DNA of 64,000 nucleotides from an uncultured Kiloniellaceae bacterium (lineage in GTDB: Bacteria; Pseudomonadota; Alphaproteobacteria; Kiloniellales; Kiloniellaceae): NCBI GenBank assembly GCA_947493695.1, contig CANLSF010000002.1:1116001-1180000 (forward strand), given 5' to 3'. The notes under the pieces are model-generated. The model worked only from the letters and a program-made list of their open reading frames with translations. It had not been told where the DNA came from and did not search any database. This document shows positions 36,375-44,683 of this stretch, piece after piece. The translations under genes were made by a program, and so were the position numbers. Numbering within the stretch: the stretch's first letter is position 1; every line of letters begins with the position of its first letter.

Positions 36375-36887
36375 TTAGGGTTTCAGCAGCCGATTACGGG
36401 CAAGCCAGGAAATCCCATGGCTCCAGGACCGGTCGGTGTTCCCGCGAATGTCTGCGGAGGCGCTGCGGACCATCTCCCCGCTTTCCACGTCGCGCATATA
36501 GACATTGATGTTGAGGATGAGGTTGCTGACCTTTTGCACAACGCCGGTGATCGCAATCTGGGCATCGGCTTCACCCGCGAGTTTCACCTCGCAGCCGTTA
36601 CAGCTGTGCAGGTAGCCCGCGTCCTCGATCTTTGGCTTCAGGGCGGTCAAATTCGCGATCTCGTAGAGACCTGATTCTGAGAGCTTTTCACGCAGAATAT
36701 CGCTGATCAGAACCAGTCGTTTGGTCTCATCGTCATTGATCCCCTTCACCTCCCCTTCCAGGCTGGTATCGATCAGCTCGAAATTGAAGACAGCGACCCT
36801 GGTTTTTTCGGACTCCGCCCGAAGCGGCCCTGAAAGGCAGAGCAAAAGAACCAGAGCTGAAACGAAGAGAGTGCGCATTGTCCTCAT
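36375..36887 (-). CDS. DUF3280-like exported protein of PQQ clusters
   Basis: About 170 residues from the ATG at 36887 behind GGAGGAGGT (a second ATG at 36878 has better spacing and is equally possible); a longer frame runs through the divergent promoter. Signal peptide MRTMRTLFVSALVLLLCLSG ending LRAES. The mature part has VAVFNFELIDTSLEG, a CNGC pair (LHSCNGCEVKLAGEADAQI) and VQKVSNLILNINVYMRDVESG. This pattern matches the DUF3280 proteins found beside PQQ-dependent dehydrogenase genes. Function unknown; 11 bases upstream of the ABC binding-protein gene, so same operon. Confidence 0.75.
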   Translation of the reverse strand: MRTMRTLFVSALVLLLCLSGPLRAESEKTRVAVFNFELIDTSLEGEVKGINDDETKRLVLISDILREKLSESGLYEIANLTALKPKIEDAGYLHSCNGCEVKLAGEADAQIAITGVVQKVSNLILNINVYMRDVESGEMVRSASADIRGNTDRSWSHGISWLARNRLLKP

Positions 36888-37090
36888 ACCTCCTCCGGCT
36901 TGAATTTCGCTGTTCGGGCAGACCACAGTTGAGATCGAAAACTGAGTCTCCGGTGGGATTCTCCGTAGGCTCCTGAGCGGAACAATTAGCAAATAGTACT
37001 AGGTCCGGCACGTTAATCCCTGTTTAGGGAAGCGCCTCTAAGTGGTATTTTGTTGCAGGACATCAATAATAGGAGCGCGTCGGCATCGAA

Positions 37091-38371
37091 ATGATCTCGA
37101 TCACGAAGGTCGCAAAGCCCGCTGTCCGCCCCGCCGATGAGACGGCGTTGCGTGACGACACCTCCTCACCTGGTTCGGGATGCTCCGCCGCACTGCGCAA
37201 GCTCCTGAGCGCACTGGCGTTCTCGGCCCTGCTGACGCCCGCAACACTTCATAGCGCAGCCGCCCAGGACAGTCAGGAAGTTTCGATTGCCTATTTGAGC
37301 CAGATTGTCGAACGGCCACCCAAGCTCTCAAATCTCGACATCCCGCCGGAGGACGAGGGCCTCGCCGGTGGACTGCTCTCGATCAAGGACAACAATACAA
37401 CCGGGCGTTTCATGAAGCAGGCCTACACGCTGAAGCACGTGGAGGTCCCCGCGGACGGCGATGTCCTCGCCGCCTTCGACGCGCTGCGCGCCGAAGGACT
37501 GCAGCATATTGTGCTGAATGTTCCGGCCGACGCACTGCTGCAGATGGCCGACCGCGCCAAGGGCGAAGAGGTAATGCTGTTCAACGCCGGCGCCCGGGAT
37601 GACCGCCTGCGCAGCGCCGACTGCCGCGCCAATGTCCTGCACATTACACCAAGCCGGGCCATGCTGGCCGATGCCCTGGCGCAGTTTCTGGCCTGGAAAC
37701 GCTGGCGCAACTGGTTCCTGGTGATCGGCCGCCGCGACGGCGATGCCCTCTTCGGTGACGCCATAAAGCGCGCGGCGAAACGTTTCGGCGCGAAAATCGT
37801 CGCGGAGAAGCGCTGGGACTATGGCCCCGACGCACGGCGCACGGCACAATCCGAAGTCCCCGCCTTTACCCAGGACGCCGATTACGACGTGCTGATCGTG
37901 GCCGATGAAATCGGCGAGTTCGGGGAGTACCTGGCTTACCGCACCTGGGACCCGCGCCCGATTGCCGGCACCCAGGGTCTGACGCCGACAACCTGGCACC
38001 GCACCCACGAGCAATGGGGCGCCGCACAGCTTCAGAGCCGCTTCCTGAAGACCAACGGACGCTTCATGGCGCCGCTGGACTATCATGTCTGGGCGGCGAT
38101 CCGCGCCATCGGTGAAGGCGCGACCAGGACGCAATCAACGGCATTTAGCGATATCCAGAATTACATCAGGGGTGATGATTTTGAGCTGGCGGGCTTCAAG
38201 GGACAGAAGCTTACCTTCCGCGCATGGAACGGTCAGCTGCGCCAGCCGATCCTGCTGACCGCAGCCAGAGCGCTGGTTTCAGCCTCGCCTCAGCAGGGCT
38301 TTCTGCATGAACGCTCGCTGCTGGATACCATGGGACTGGACGCGCCGGAATCCGAATGCCGGTTTGAGTAG
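37091..38371 (+). CDS. PQQ-system-associated ABC transporter substrate-binding protein (LutA-like)
   Basis: 426 residues. Unusually long N-terminus: about 37 polar residues before the hydrophobic export segment (LLSALAFSALLTPATLHSAAAQ). The mature part is a branched-chain-amino-acid-type binding fold (VSIAYLSQIVERPP, NVPADALLQMADRAKGE, NVLHITPSRAMLADALAQFL). This family is restricted to PQQ alcohol dehydrogenase loci, and in Methylobacterium a comparable protein belongs to the lanthanide uptake (lut) cluster. First of a rightward run with beta-propeller, ATPase and permease. Starts divergent to the DUF3280-like gene. A later non-ATG start that trims the N-terminus is possible. Confidence 0.82.
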   Translation: MISITKVAKPAVRPADETALRDDTSSPGSGCSAALRKLLSALAFSALLTPATLHSAAAQDSQEVSIAYLSQIVERPPKLSNLDIPPEDEGLAGGLLSIKDNNTTGRFMKQAYTLKHVEVPADGDVLAAFDALRAEGLQHIVLNVPADALLQMADRAKGEEVMLFNAGARDDRLRSADCRANVLHITPSRAMLADALAQFLAWKRWRNWFLVIGRRDGDALFGDAIKRAAKRFGAKIVAEKRWDYGPDARRTAQSEVPAFTQDADYDVLIVADEIGEFGEYLAYRTWDPRPIAGTQGLTPTTWHRTHEQWGAAQLQSRFLKTNGRFMAPLDYHVWAAIRAIGEGATRTQSTAFSDIQNYIRGDDFELAGFKGQKLTFRAWNGQLRQPILLTAARALVSASPQQGFLHERSLLDTMGLDAPESECRFE

Positions 38372-38426
38372 CGATTTCTTTTAAGCGGCATCTACAAGAC
38401 CGCACTTTCAGGAGGAACAGGGAAAT

Positions 38427-39407
38427 ATGAGAACGGCGATCAGGCTTCTAACCGCAGCGAGCTTCGCGGCCACTCTAGGCTTCGCGTCCTCCGCCTCGGC
38501 CTATACGGTTTATGTCTCCAACGAAAAAGACAACACAATCAGCATTATCGACAGCACGACGCTGAAGGTTACCGACACCATCGCCGTGGGTCAGCGGCCC
38601 CGCGGGATTCTGCTGACCAATGACGGCAAGTACCTTCTGATCTGTGCCAGTGACGACGATACGGTGCAGGTTTTCGACGTCGAGACCAAGCAGGTCATCC
38701 GCGAGCTGCCGTCCGGCCCCGATCCGGAGCTTTTCGTGCTGCACCCCAGCGGCAATCCGCTCTACATCGCCAATGAAGACGACAATCTGGTGACCGTGGT
38801 CGACATCGTCGACAACAAGGTGCTGGCGGAAATTCCGGTCGGTGTGGAACCCGAAGGCATGGGCATCAGCCCGGACGGCAAGGTGCTGGTCAACACCTCC
38901 GAGACCACCAACATGGCCCACTTTATCGATACGGCAACCAACGAGATCTTCGACAATCTGCTGGTGGACAGCCGCCCGCGCTTTGCGGAGTTCAATCAGG
39001 ATGGTGAAAAACTCTGGGTAACGTCAGAAATCGGCGGCACCGTCGCGGTCATCGATGCGAAAACCCGCAAGATGATCACCAAAATCTCCTTCGAGGTGCC
39101 GGGCGTGCAGCCGGAAGCCATTCAGCCGGTCGGCCTGCGCGTCACGAAAGACGGCTCGCGCGCCTTTGTCGCCCTCGGCCCCTCGAACCGGGTCGCCGTG
39201 ATCAACGGCGAGACTCATGAAGTCGAGAAGTACCTGCTGGTCGGCCAGCGGGTCTGGCAACTGGCCTTCACCCCCGACGAAAAGATGCTTTTTACCTCAA
39301 ACGGTGTCAGCAACGACATATCGGTGATCGACACGGAGAAGCTTCGGGTCATAAAATCCATTGGCGTGGGCCGCTTCCCCTGGGGTGTGGCAATCTCCAA
39401 AGAATGA
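38427..39407 (+). CDS. PQQ-associated YVTN-type beta-propeller protein
   Basis: 326 residues, exported (signal peptide MRTAIRLLTAASFAATLGFA ending SASAYT). Seven propeller-like repeats of about 42 residues can be followed: TVYVSNEKDNTISIIDSTTL, LICASDDDTVQVFDVETK, LYIANEDDNLVTVVDIVD, then LVNTSETTNMAHFIDTAT, LWVTSEIGGTVAVIDAKT, AFVALGPSNRVAVINGET and LFTSNGVSNDISVIDTEK. AGGAGG-type ribosome site upstream. The family occurs only near PQQ-dependent alcohol dehydrogenases with the ABC genes. It could bind metal or interact with the quinoprotein; role unproven. Confidence 0.9.
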   Translation: MRTAIRLLTAASFAATLGFASSASAYTVYVSNEKDNTISIIDSTTLKVTDTIAVGQRPRGILLTNDGKYLLICASDDDTVQVFDVETKQVIRELPSGPDPELFVLHPSGNPLYIANEDDNLVTVVDIVDNKVLAEIPVGVEPEGMGISPDGKVLVNTSETTNMAHFIDTATNEIFDNLLVDSRPRFAEFNQDGEKLWVTSEIGGTVAVIDAKTRKMITKISFEVPGVQPEAIQPVGLRVTKDGSRAFVALGPSNRVAVINGETHEVEKYLLVGQRVWQLAFTPDEKMLFTSNGVSNDISVIDTEKLRVIKSIGVGRFPWGVAISKE

Positions 39408-39452
39408 CGCTGTACTGAAGTCCGCAGTGCCGCGCCGAACAAAGGTCGATCC

Positions 39453-40286
39453 GTGACAGCGTCCCAAGCCGTGCCGCAAGATGAGACCGTGCCTGCAGAG
39501 GTGAAAGCATCCGATCAGAAGGACGCGACGCGCGCGCTGGAGGTGGCCGGTCTGACTCATGCCTTCGGCGCCAATAAGGCGTTGGACGATGTGAGTTTTT
39601 CAATCGCGCCCTCGCGCTTCTGCGTGCTGTTGGGTCTGAACGGTGCAGGGAAGACCACGCTGTTTTCCCTGATCACCCGGCTGTACAGCAACACCTCGGG
39701 CGCGATCCGGGTCTATGGCCACGATGTGCGCCGTGCCCCGGGCGAAGCGCTTCAGCGCCTGGGGGTAGTCTTTCAGCAGCGCACCCTGGATCTCGACCTG
39801 ACCGTTATGCAGAACCTGCTCTACCACGCGGCGCTGCACGGCTTTACCCCGCGCGAAGCGCGCCGGCGGGCGGAGGCGCAGCTGGAACGGGTCAAGCTGG
39901 CGGATCGGGCAAAGGAAAAAGCGCGGCGGCTCTCAGGCGGTCAGATGCGCAGGGTCGAGATCGCCAGGGCCCTGCTGCACAATCCGCATATGCTGCTGCT
40001 CGATGAACCGACTGTCGGGCTCGATATCGACTCCCGGCGCGACATCGTGGAGCACACCACCGCCCTTTGTCAGGACGAAAAACTCGCAGTGCTCTGGGCG
40101 ACCCATCTGATCGACGAGGTAACCCCCGCGAAGCAGGTCGTGGTGATGCATCATGGAAAAGTCGTCGCCGACGGCAGCCATGACGAGGTCCTCTGCGCCA
40201 CCGGCGCGGGTGATATAGGCGCTGCCTTTGCCGCGCTGACGCAAGCAAAGTCCGACAGCCTCAGCCTTGACGGTGGCGGCGCATGA
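39453..40286 (+). CDS. PQQ-associated ABC transporter ATP-binding protein (LutE-like)
   Basis: 277 residues, GTG-type start region (first codon at 39453). Walker A LGLNGAGKTT near residue 62, signature LSGGQMRRVEIARAL near residue 158 and Walker B MLLLDEPTVGLDIDS, then ATHLIDEV. This is the ABC-2 class ATPase tied to PQQ alcohol dehydrogenase systems. Its stop overlaps the permease start by four bases. With the permease it could import or export a factor needed for quinoprotein function; lanthanide transport is the best-supported role for relatives (inference for this locus). Confidence 0.9.
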   Translation: MTASQAVPQDETVPAEVKASDQKDATRALEVAGLTHAFGANKALDDVSFSIAPSRFCVLLGLNGAGKTTLFSLITRLYSNTSGAIRVYGHDVRRAPGEALQRLGVVFQQRTLDLDLTVMQNLLYHAALHGFTPREARRRAEAQLERVKLADRAKEKARRLSGGQMRRVEIARALLHNPHMLLLDEPTVGLDIDSRRDIVEHTTALCQDEKLAVLWATHLIDEVTPAKQVVVMHHGKVVADGSHDEVLCATGAGDIGAAFAALTQAKSDSLSLDGGGA

Positions 40287-41131
40287 CGCAGGCATCCGAA
40301 CAGGAGGAAGCGAAAGGGCTAAGCTTCTCCGGCTACCTGCATTGCATGCGCGGGATCGTCTGGCGCGAGGCCCTGCGGTTTCTGCAGCAGCGCGAACGCT
40401 TTATCGCCGCGCTGGTGCGCCCGCTGGTGTGGCTTTTCATCTTCGCCGCCGGTTTCCGCTCGGTGCTGGGCGTCTCGATCATTCCCCCCTACGAAACCTA
40501 TGTGCTCTACGAGGTCTATGTAACACCCGGGTTGGTGGCGATGATCCAGCTCTTCAACGGCATGCAGTCTTCCCTTTCCATGGTCTACGACCGGGAGATG
40601 GGCAATATGCGCACGCTGCTGGTCAGCCCCTTCCCCCGCTGGTTTCTGCTGACCTCGAAGCTGATGGCCGGGGTCGCGGTTTCCCTGCTGCAGGTTGCCG
40701 TTTTTCTCGCCATCACCTGGTTCTGGGAAGTCGAACCGCCGCTCTGGGGCTACCTCGCGGTTATTCCCGCGCTGATCCTTTCGGGACTGATGCTGGGGGC
40801 ACTGGGGATGCTGCTGTCGTCCGGGATCAAGCAGCTGGAAAACTTCGCGGGCATCATGAACTTCGTGATCTTTCCGATGTTCTTCGCCTCCTCCGCCCTC
40901 TACCCGCTCTGGCGGATGAAGGAGACCAGCCCGCTGCTCTATGAGATCTGCCTGCTCAACCCCTTTACCTATGTGGTGGAATTAATCCGCTATGCGCTCT
41001 ACGGACAACTGAACCTTGAAGCTTTGGCCGTCGTTGCCGGTTTCACCATCCTGTTTCTGGGCGGCGCGATTTTCGCATACAATCCTTCTAAAGGACTGAT
41101 TGCCAGACGTGGCGGTCCTGGTGGAAAATAG
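40283..41131 (+). CDS. PQQ-associated ABC-2 type permease (PedC/LutF-like)
   Basis: 282 residues with six membrane segments in ABC-2 arrangement: about 55-75 (LVWLFIFAAGF), 95-115, 140-165 (LLQVAVFLAITWFW), 170-195, 200-225 and 250-270. The conserved MVYDREMGNMRTLLVSPFPRWFL segment begins near residue 99 and FASSALYPLWRM near residue 205. Start overlaps the ATPase gene (ATGA). Family members are annotated as alcohol ABC transporter permeases in ped clusters and as the lanthanide uptake permease in lut clusters. Confidence 0.9.
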   Translation: MTQASEQEEAKGLSFSGYLHCMRGIVWREALRFLQQRERFIAALVRPLVWLFIFAAGFRSVLGVSIIPPYETYVLYEVYVTPGLVAMIQLFNGMQSSLSMVYDREMGNMRTLLVSPFPRWFLLTSKLMAGVAVSLLQVAVFLAITWFWEVEPPLWGYLAVIPALILSGLMLGALGMLLSSGIKQLENFAGIMNFVIFPMFFASSALYPLWRMKETSPLLYEICLLNPFTYVVELIRYALYGQLNLEALAVVAGFTILFLGGAIFAYNPSKGLIARRGGPGGK

Positions 41132-41160
41132 CGGGGAATGAGACTGACCCCAGGACGCGA

Positions 41161-41826
41161 GTGAAGGCAATCGTGAAAGCAAATCTCAAAAACCTCGCCT
41201 GTAAAACCCTGCTGCTGGGCGCACTGACGGCGGTGGTGAGCACACTCGGCCCCGGCGCGGCGTTCGCCACGGATCCCGACAACCCCTACTGGCCCTGCAT
41301 TCAGCGCAAGGTGCCGCATATTTCCGCCGGGATGATGTGGGGCGGGCCTCTGGTCGACGAGAGCGACCGGAGCTGGCGCAGGGACGACGAGGTGAGAGGC
41401 CTGGTCGAAACCCTTTCCGCGCGCCGTATGCCGATTGAGGAAGCCCAGGCGCGGATCGACAGCTATGCCGCCGGTCTGGGCGAGGACAAGCAGACCAAGC
41501 TGACGGTCCTCTTTACCGGCTTGCTCAGCCATACCAATGCGGAGCGCTCCGACATTATCGCCGGGATCGAGAAGTTCGCCCGCAGGCAGATCGCACTCTC
41601 CAAACAGATCAAGGAGACCGCTGCCGAATCCAACAAACTTACAGGCACAGGCGACGCCGGCCCGGAAGCCTTGAAACAGGCGCAGGCGCTCGACGAGAAG
41701 CTGCTCTGGGATACCCGGGTCTTCGACGAGCGGGAACAATCCCTGACCTACGTTTGCGAGGTTCCGGTGCTGCTGGAACAACGCCTGTTTGCGCTGGCAC
41801 GTCAGTTGGCGACGCACCTGGAATAA
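41161..41826 (+). CDS. Exported protein of unknown function in the PQQ/ABC cluster
   Basis: 221 residues from a GTG at 41161 (a second GTG four codons later is possible; AGGA lies upstream). Signal peptide MKAIVKANLKNLACKTLLLG with cleavage near GAAFATD. Mature start DPDNPYWPCIQRKVPHISAG, then WGGPLVD, is the most distinctive part and includes a Cys; a second Cys is in YVCEVPVLLEQRL near the end, so a disulfide is possible. Between them the sequence is helical. It lies 29 bases after the permease and 33 before the SRPBCC gene, so is part of the same operon. Not assigned to a characterised family. Confidence 0.72.
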   Translation: MKAIVKANLKNLACKTLLLGALTAVVSTLGPGAAFATDPDNPYWPCIQRKVPHISAGMMWGGPLVDESDRSWRRDDEVRGLVETLSARRMPIEEAQARIDSYAAGLGEDKQTKLTVLFTGLLSHTNAERSDIIAGIEKFARRQIALSKQIKETAAESNKLTGTGDAGPEALKQAQALDEKLLWDTRVFDEREQSLTYVCEVPVLLEQRLFALARQLATHLE

Positions 41827-41859
41827 CAAGAAGAACAAACCTACAAGGAGGAGAGAAGC

Positions 41860-42354
41860 ATGAGATTTACCACAGTCGTTTCGCTTGCCGCCTTTGCCGC
41901 AAGCGGCCTGGGCGCCGCATCAGGCGCCAATGCCACAGATGTCCTGAAATCCACGGTGATCAATCACTCAGCGGAAAAAGTCTGGGCGCTGATCGGCGAG
42001 TACGGCCATCTCAACAACTGGCATCCCGCCGTGGTCAAGCTGGAGCTCTCCGGCGACGGCGGCAACGGTCTCTATCGCTCGCTGACACTGCCCGACGGGG
42101 CCATCCTGAAAGAGAAGCTCCTGAGCTATTCTCTCGAAGACATGTCCTACAGCTACAGCATCGTTGAAGGGCCCCTGCCGGTTCAGAACTACGTCTCCAA
42201 GATCACCGTGCGCCCCGGCGACTCGGAAGGACAATCCGTGATCGAATGGTCATCCACCTTCGAGCCCGCAGGTGTCGATGAAGCCGAAGCCAAAAAGATT
42301 GTCGGCGGCATCTATACCGCAGGCTTTGACGGGATCAACGATAAGCTGAAGTAG
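41860..42354 (+). CDS. Exported SRPBCC-family protein (MxaD-like)
   Basis: 164 residues, strong ribosome site (AGGAGGAG). Signal peptide MRFTTVVSLAAFAASGLGAA ending ANATD. The mature domain follows the START/SRPBCC pattern: DVLKSTVINHSAEKVWALIG, then HPAVVKLELSGDGG, and YSIVEGPLPVQNYVSKITV. MxaD of methanol dehydrogenase clusters is an exported protein of the same fold, thought to aid electron transfer to the cytochrome (family knowledge). Last gene of the rightward PQQ/ABC operon. Confidence 0.85.
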   Translation: MRFTTVVSLAAFAASGLGAASGANATDVLKSTVINHSAEKVWALIGEYGHLNNWHPAVVKLELSGDGGNGLYRSLTLPDGAILKEKLLSYSLEDMSYSYSIVEGPLPVQNYVSKITVRPGDSEGQSVIEWSSTFEPAGVDEAEAKKIVGGIYTAGFDGINDKLK

Positions 42355-42424
42355 GGACTCGGCACGGGATCAAGGGATCATGCATCGCAATCGGCATAGC
42401 TCTTTAGGCTGACTGTCAGCGCGT

Positions 42425-43648
42425 TCAGGGCTCTTGTTGCCGTACTTCTAAAAGCTGCGCAGTCTTATGCTCGATCCTCTCCAGGTAGGCATTGTGTCCC
42501 TCGATTAGAGGCAAGCTCAACTCCGGCGCACCGGCGCTGCCCTGCAGGGCGAGTTGATGGCAAAACCAGTTGAGCACCGCGCCGCGCGGCAAGTCATCGG
42601 CGGGTGGAAACTCGCGTTCGACCGCAGGAGCGGCCTCAATCTCTCCGGAGAGAAGCTTCGCCGGAAAACCAGGATCGACGATAAAGGGACGCCCCATGCC
42701 GATGAGATCGGTCTTTTCCTCGGCGATTGCAGCGTTCATGGTCGCGCTTGAACGAAATCCGCCGGTGACCATCAGGGGGATCGAGAGCGCAGACTTGATG
42801 GCGGCGGCATAATCCAGAAAATAGCCTTCGCGTGCGATCGTGCTTTGCTTTTTCGAAGTGTGCTGATAGGCGGTTGGTGCCTCGAAAGTGCCCCCTGAGA
42901 TCTCGATGAAGTCGACGCCCTCAACTTCAAGCATCTGCGCCACACGGGCGCTTTCAAGATGGTCGAAGCCGCCTTTTTCGAAGTCCGAGGAGTTCAGCTT
43001 CACAGCCAGAATGAAGTCGGGCGCAACAGCCGCGCGCAGGGCTCGAACCACCATCAGCAGCAAGCGCGCGCGGTTCTCGAGAGATCCGCCCCAGGAGTCG
43101 CTGCGGGTGTTTATGCGCGGTGACAGGGCGGAGCTCAGGAGATAGCCATGGGCGGCATGGACTTCGACACCGTCAAATCGTGCCGCTTGAGCGAGAAGAG
43201 CAGAGCGCGTGAAGCTCTCCACCACCTCTTCAAACTGCGCCTGCGTTGCGGCGACAGGTGTACCGTAGCCGGGCAGGTTCAAGCGCAGGTCGGAAACCGA
43301 GAGCGGGTGCGGATTTATCGCCTCGGGGGTTTGCCGACCGGCATGGGCGAGTTGCGCCAGAATCCGGGCGCCGCCGCTTTTCGCTCTGGCTGCCAGTTCG
43401 GATACCCGATCCATATCGGAGCGCTCGTCGAGCACGAAATTACCAGCGTGCTCCAGGTGCTGCGGGTCAATCGGCGTGTTGCCCGTGATCAGCAAGCCGG
43501 CGCCGCCCGCGCCCCAGCGTTCAAAGAGGCCGATCAAGTCAGAGGTGGGATTGTTCCAGGCATCCGCCAGAGCTTCTGACATTGCGGACTTGACGATACG
43601 GTTCTTCAGAACCACTCCGTTCGGCAGCTTGAGCGGCTGTTCGATCAT
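42425..43648 (-). CDS. NADH:flavin oxidoreductase, old yellow enzyme family
   Basis: FMN-dependent TIM-barrel oxidoreductase, 407 residues. Landmarks: LPNGVVLKNRIVKSAMSEAL at the N-terminus, ARILAQLAHAGRQ near residue 94, FDGVEVHAAHGYLLSSALSP near residue 160 with the conserved HxxHGYL-type catalytic pair, and LMVTGGFRS and LIGMGRPFIVDP near the C-terminus for FMN phosphate. It lacks the 4Fe-4S domain of the longer dienoyl-CoA reductase type. The start overlaps the ArsR gene stop as ATGA, so the regulator most likely controls it. Substrate could be an activated alkene or nitro compound. Confidence 0.92.
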   Translation of the reverse strand: MIEQPLKLPNGVVLKNRIVKSAMSEALADAWNNPTSDLIGLFERWGAGGAGLLITGNTPIDPQHLEHAGNFVLDERSDMDRVSELAARAKSGGARILAQLAHAGRQTPEAINPHPLSVSDLRLNLPGYGTPVAATQAQFEEVVESFTRSALLAQAARFDGVEVHAAHGYLLSSALSPRINTRSDSWGGSLENRARLLLMVVRALRAAVAPDFILAVKLNSSDFEKGGFDHLESARVAQMLEVEGVDFIEISGGTFEAPTAYQHTSKKQSTIAREGYFLDYAAAIKSALSIPLMVTGGFRSSATMNAAIAEEKTDLIGMGRPFIVDPGFPAKLLSGEIEAAPAVEREFPPADDLPRGAVLNWFCHQLALQGSAGAPELSLPLIEGHNAYLERIEHKTAQLLEVRQQEP

Positions 43649-43953
43649 GACTTCGTCAGCTCCTGCGTGAGCGCCTGCATCGCCGCCTCAATCGCGGCTT
43701 CATTGCGGGCATAGAAGGTCCACTGACCGTGTCGTTCGGAGGTCACCAATCCGGCGTCTTTGAGCAACCCCATGTAGCTCGAAATCGTGGATTGCGATAA
43801 CGCGGCCTTGGCCTGGATGTAGGCCACACAGACCCCATCCAGATCCGCATGTTCCGCGAGCGCGGGCGGAAAGTTCGAACGGTCCTTCAGCCAGACCAGA
43901 ATCTGCCGGCGCACGGGGTTGTTAAGGGCTGCGAGTGTCTTTGTGATATCCAT
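43645..43953 (-). CDS. ArsR-family transcriptional repressor
   Basis: 102 residues, winged-helix ArsR type: LAALNNPVRRQILVWLKDRS at the N-terminus, recognition helix in KAALSQSTISSYMGLLKDAGLV near residue 50 and wing SERHGQWTFYARNE. No CxC metal site in the usual helix; two possible metal/redox residues are a Cys in GVCVAY and nearby His/Asp. Upstream partner of the old yellow enzyme gene. An ATATCG/CGATAT inverted repeat immediately before its start codon is a good autorepression site. Confidence 0.9.
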   Translation of the reverse strand: MDITKTLAALNNPVRRQILVWLKDRSNFPPALAEHADLDGVCVAYIQAKAALSQSTISSYMGLLKDAGLVTSERHGQWTFYARNEAAIEAAMQALTQELTKS

Positions 43954-43973
43954 ATATCGAAATATACCGATAT
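43954..43973. promoter_or_regulatory. Inverted repeat at the ArsR gene start (putative operator)
   Basis: ATATCG at 43954-43959 and CGATAT at 43968-43973 are a perfect 6-bp inverted repeat with an 8-base AT spacer, directly abutting the ArsR start codon. Size and position match ArsR-family operators that block both promoter and ribosome site. Confidence 0.55.
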
Positions 43974-44089
43974 GCCATTATTTGTCAATTGCAGTGCATA
44001 TAACCTATCAAGCTAATCGTTCCTGAACTGACCGGTTTGAGCCCTTTTTTGGCCGTTGAATGGGTGAAAGTTTTTTGAAATGGTGAAGT

Positions 44090-44503
44090 ATGGAGAAAAC
44101 TTCCGCTAATCCGCTACTGACGTATCAACTGGAAGAAATGGACACTGACGTGGTGTGCCAGTTCATACTGGATTCATACTGGGGAAAGTCTCTCAACAGG
44201 GATCAGATCATCAAGTCCTTTAACTTGTCCTCGTGTGTTGGCTTGTTGCTCAACGGCCAGCAGGTTGGCTTCGCCCGTGCTATCTCCGACGGTGCTACCA
44301 GTGCGTATTTGAAGGATTTCATTGTATTGGACGCTTTTCAGCGCAAAGGCTTTGGGCGCCTCCTGATGCAAGGCTTGTTGAAGCATCCTGACCTTAAAGA
44401 GGTGCCGAGTTGGTATCTGGGGACCAAAGATGCCCATGATTTCTATGAGTCTCTTGGTTTCAAAAAATCCCCTGACGGAATACATATGTACCTCCACCTT
44501 TGA
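44090..44503 (+). CDS. GNAT-family N-acetyltransferase
   Basis: 137 residues. Acetyl-CoA binding core: VGFARAISDGATSAYLKDFI then VLDAFQRKGFGRLLMQGLL with the R/Q-x-x-G-x-G/A pyrophosphate loop (QRKGFG), and LGTKDAHDFYESLGFKK, the usual C-terminal GNAT segment. N-terminal helix LEEMDTDVVCQFILDSYWG. Slightly AT-richer than the surrounding genes and flanked by unrelated accessory genes. Substrate unknown; relatives act on small molecules or antibiotics. Confidence 0.88.
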   Translation: MEKTSANPLLTYQLEEMDTDVVCQFILDSYWGKSLNRDQIIKSFNLSSCVGLLLNGQQVGFARAISDGATSAYLKDFIVLDAFQRKGFGRLLMQGLLKHPDLKEVPSWYLGTKDAHDFYESLGFKKSPDGIHMYLHL

Positions 44504-44683
44504 GATCATTCGCCATTCGAAATTCTTACGGGCGTGGCATCGTTTTCCTCTTGCAGCCAACGCCTGCAAAGTCCCCACTGCCATCATCTGTTCAAAGTGG
44601 AACAGGCGTCCGTTCCGAGCCGGATTGACAACTTATGACAAAAGCGAAACGCTCGGCACTACCCCAGGAAAGGCCACTATGTA

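Noticed and set aside
37328-38134. 268-codon minus-strand ORF
   Set aside because: Antisense to the PQQ-associated binding protein; composition of a shadow frame.
40999-41838. 279-codon minus-strand ORF
   Set aside because: Antisense to the PQQ-cluster permease end and the exported unknown protein, both of which have signal or membrane features; the minus-strand product has none.
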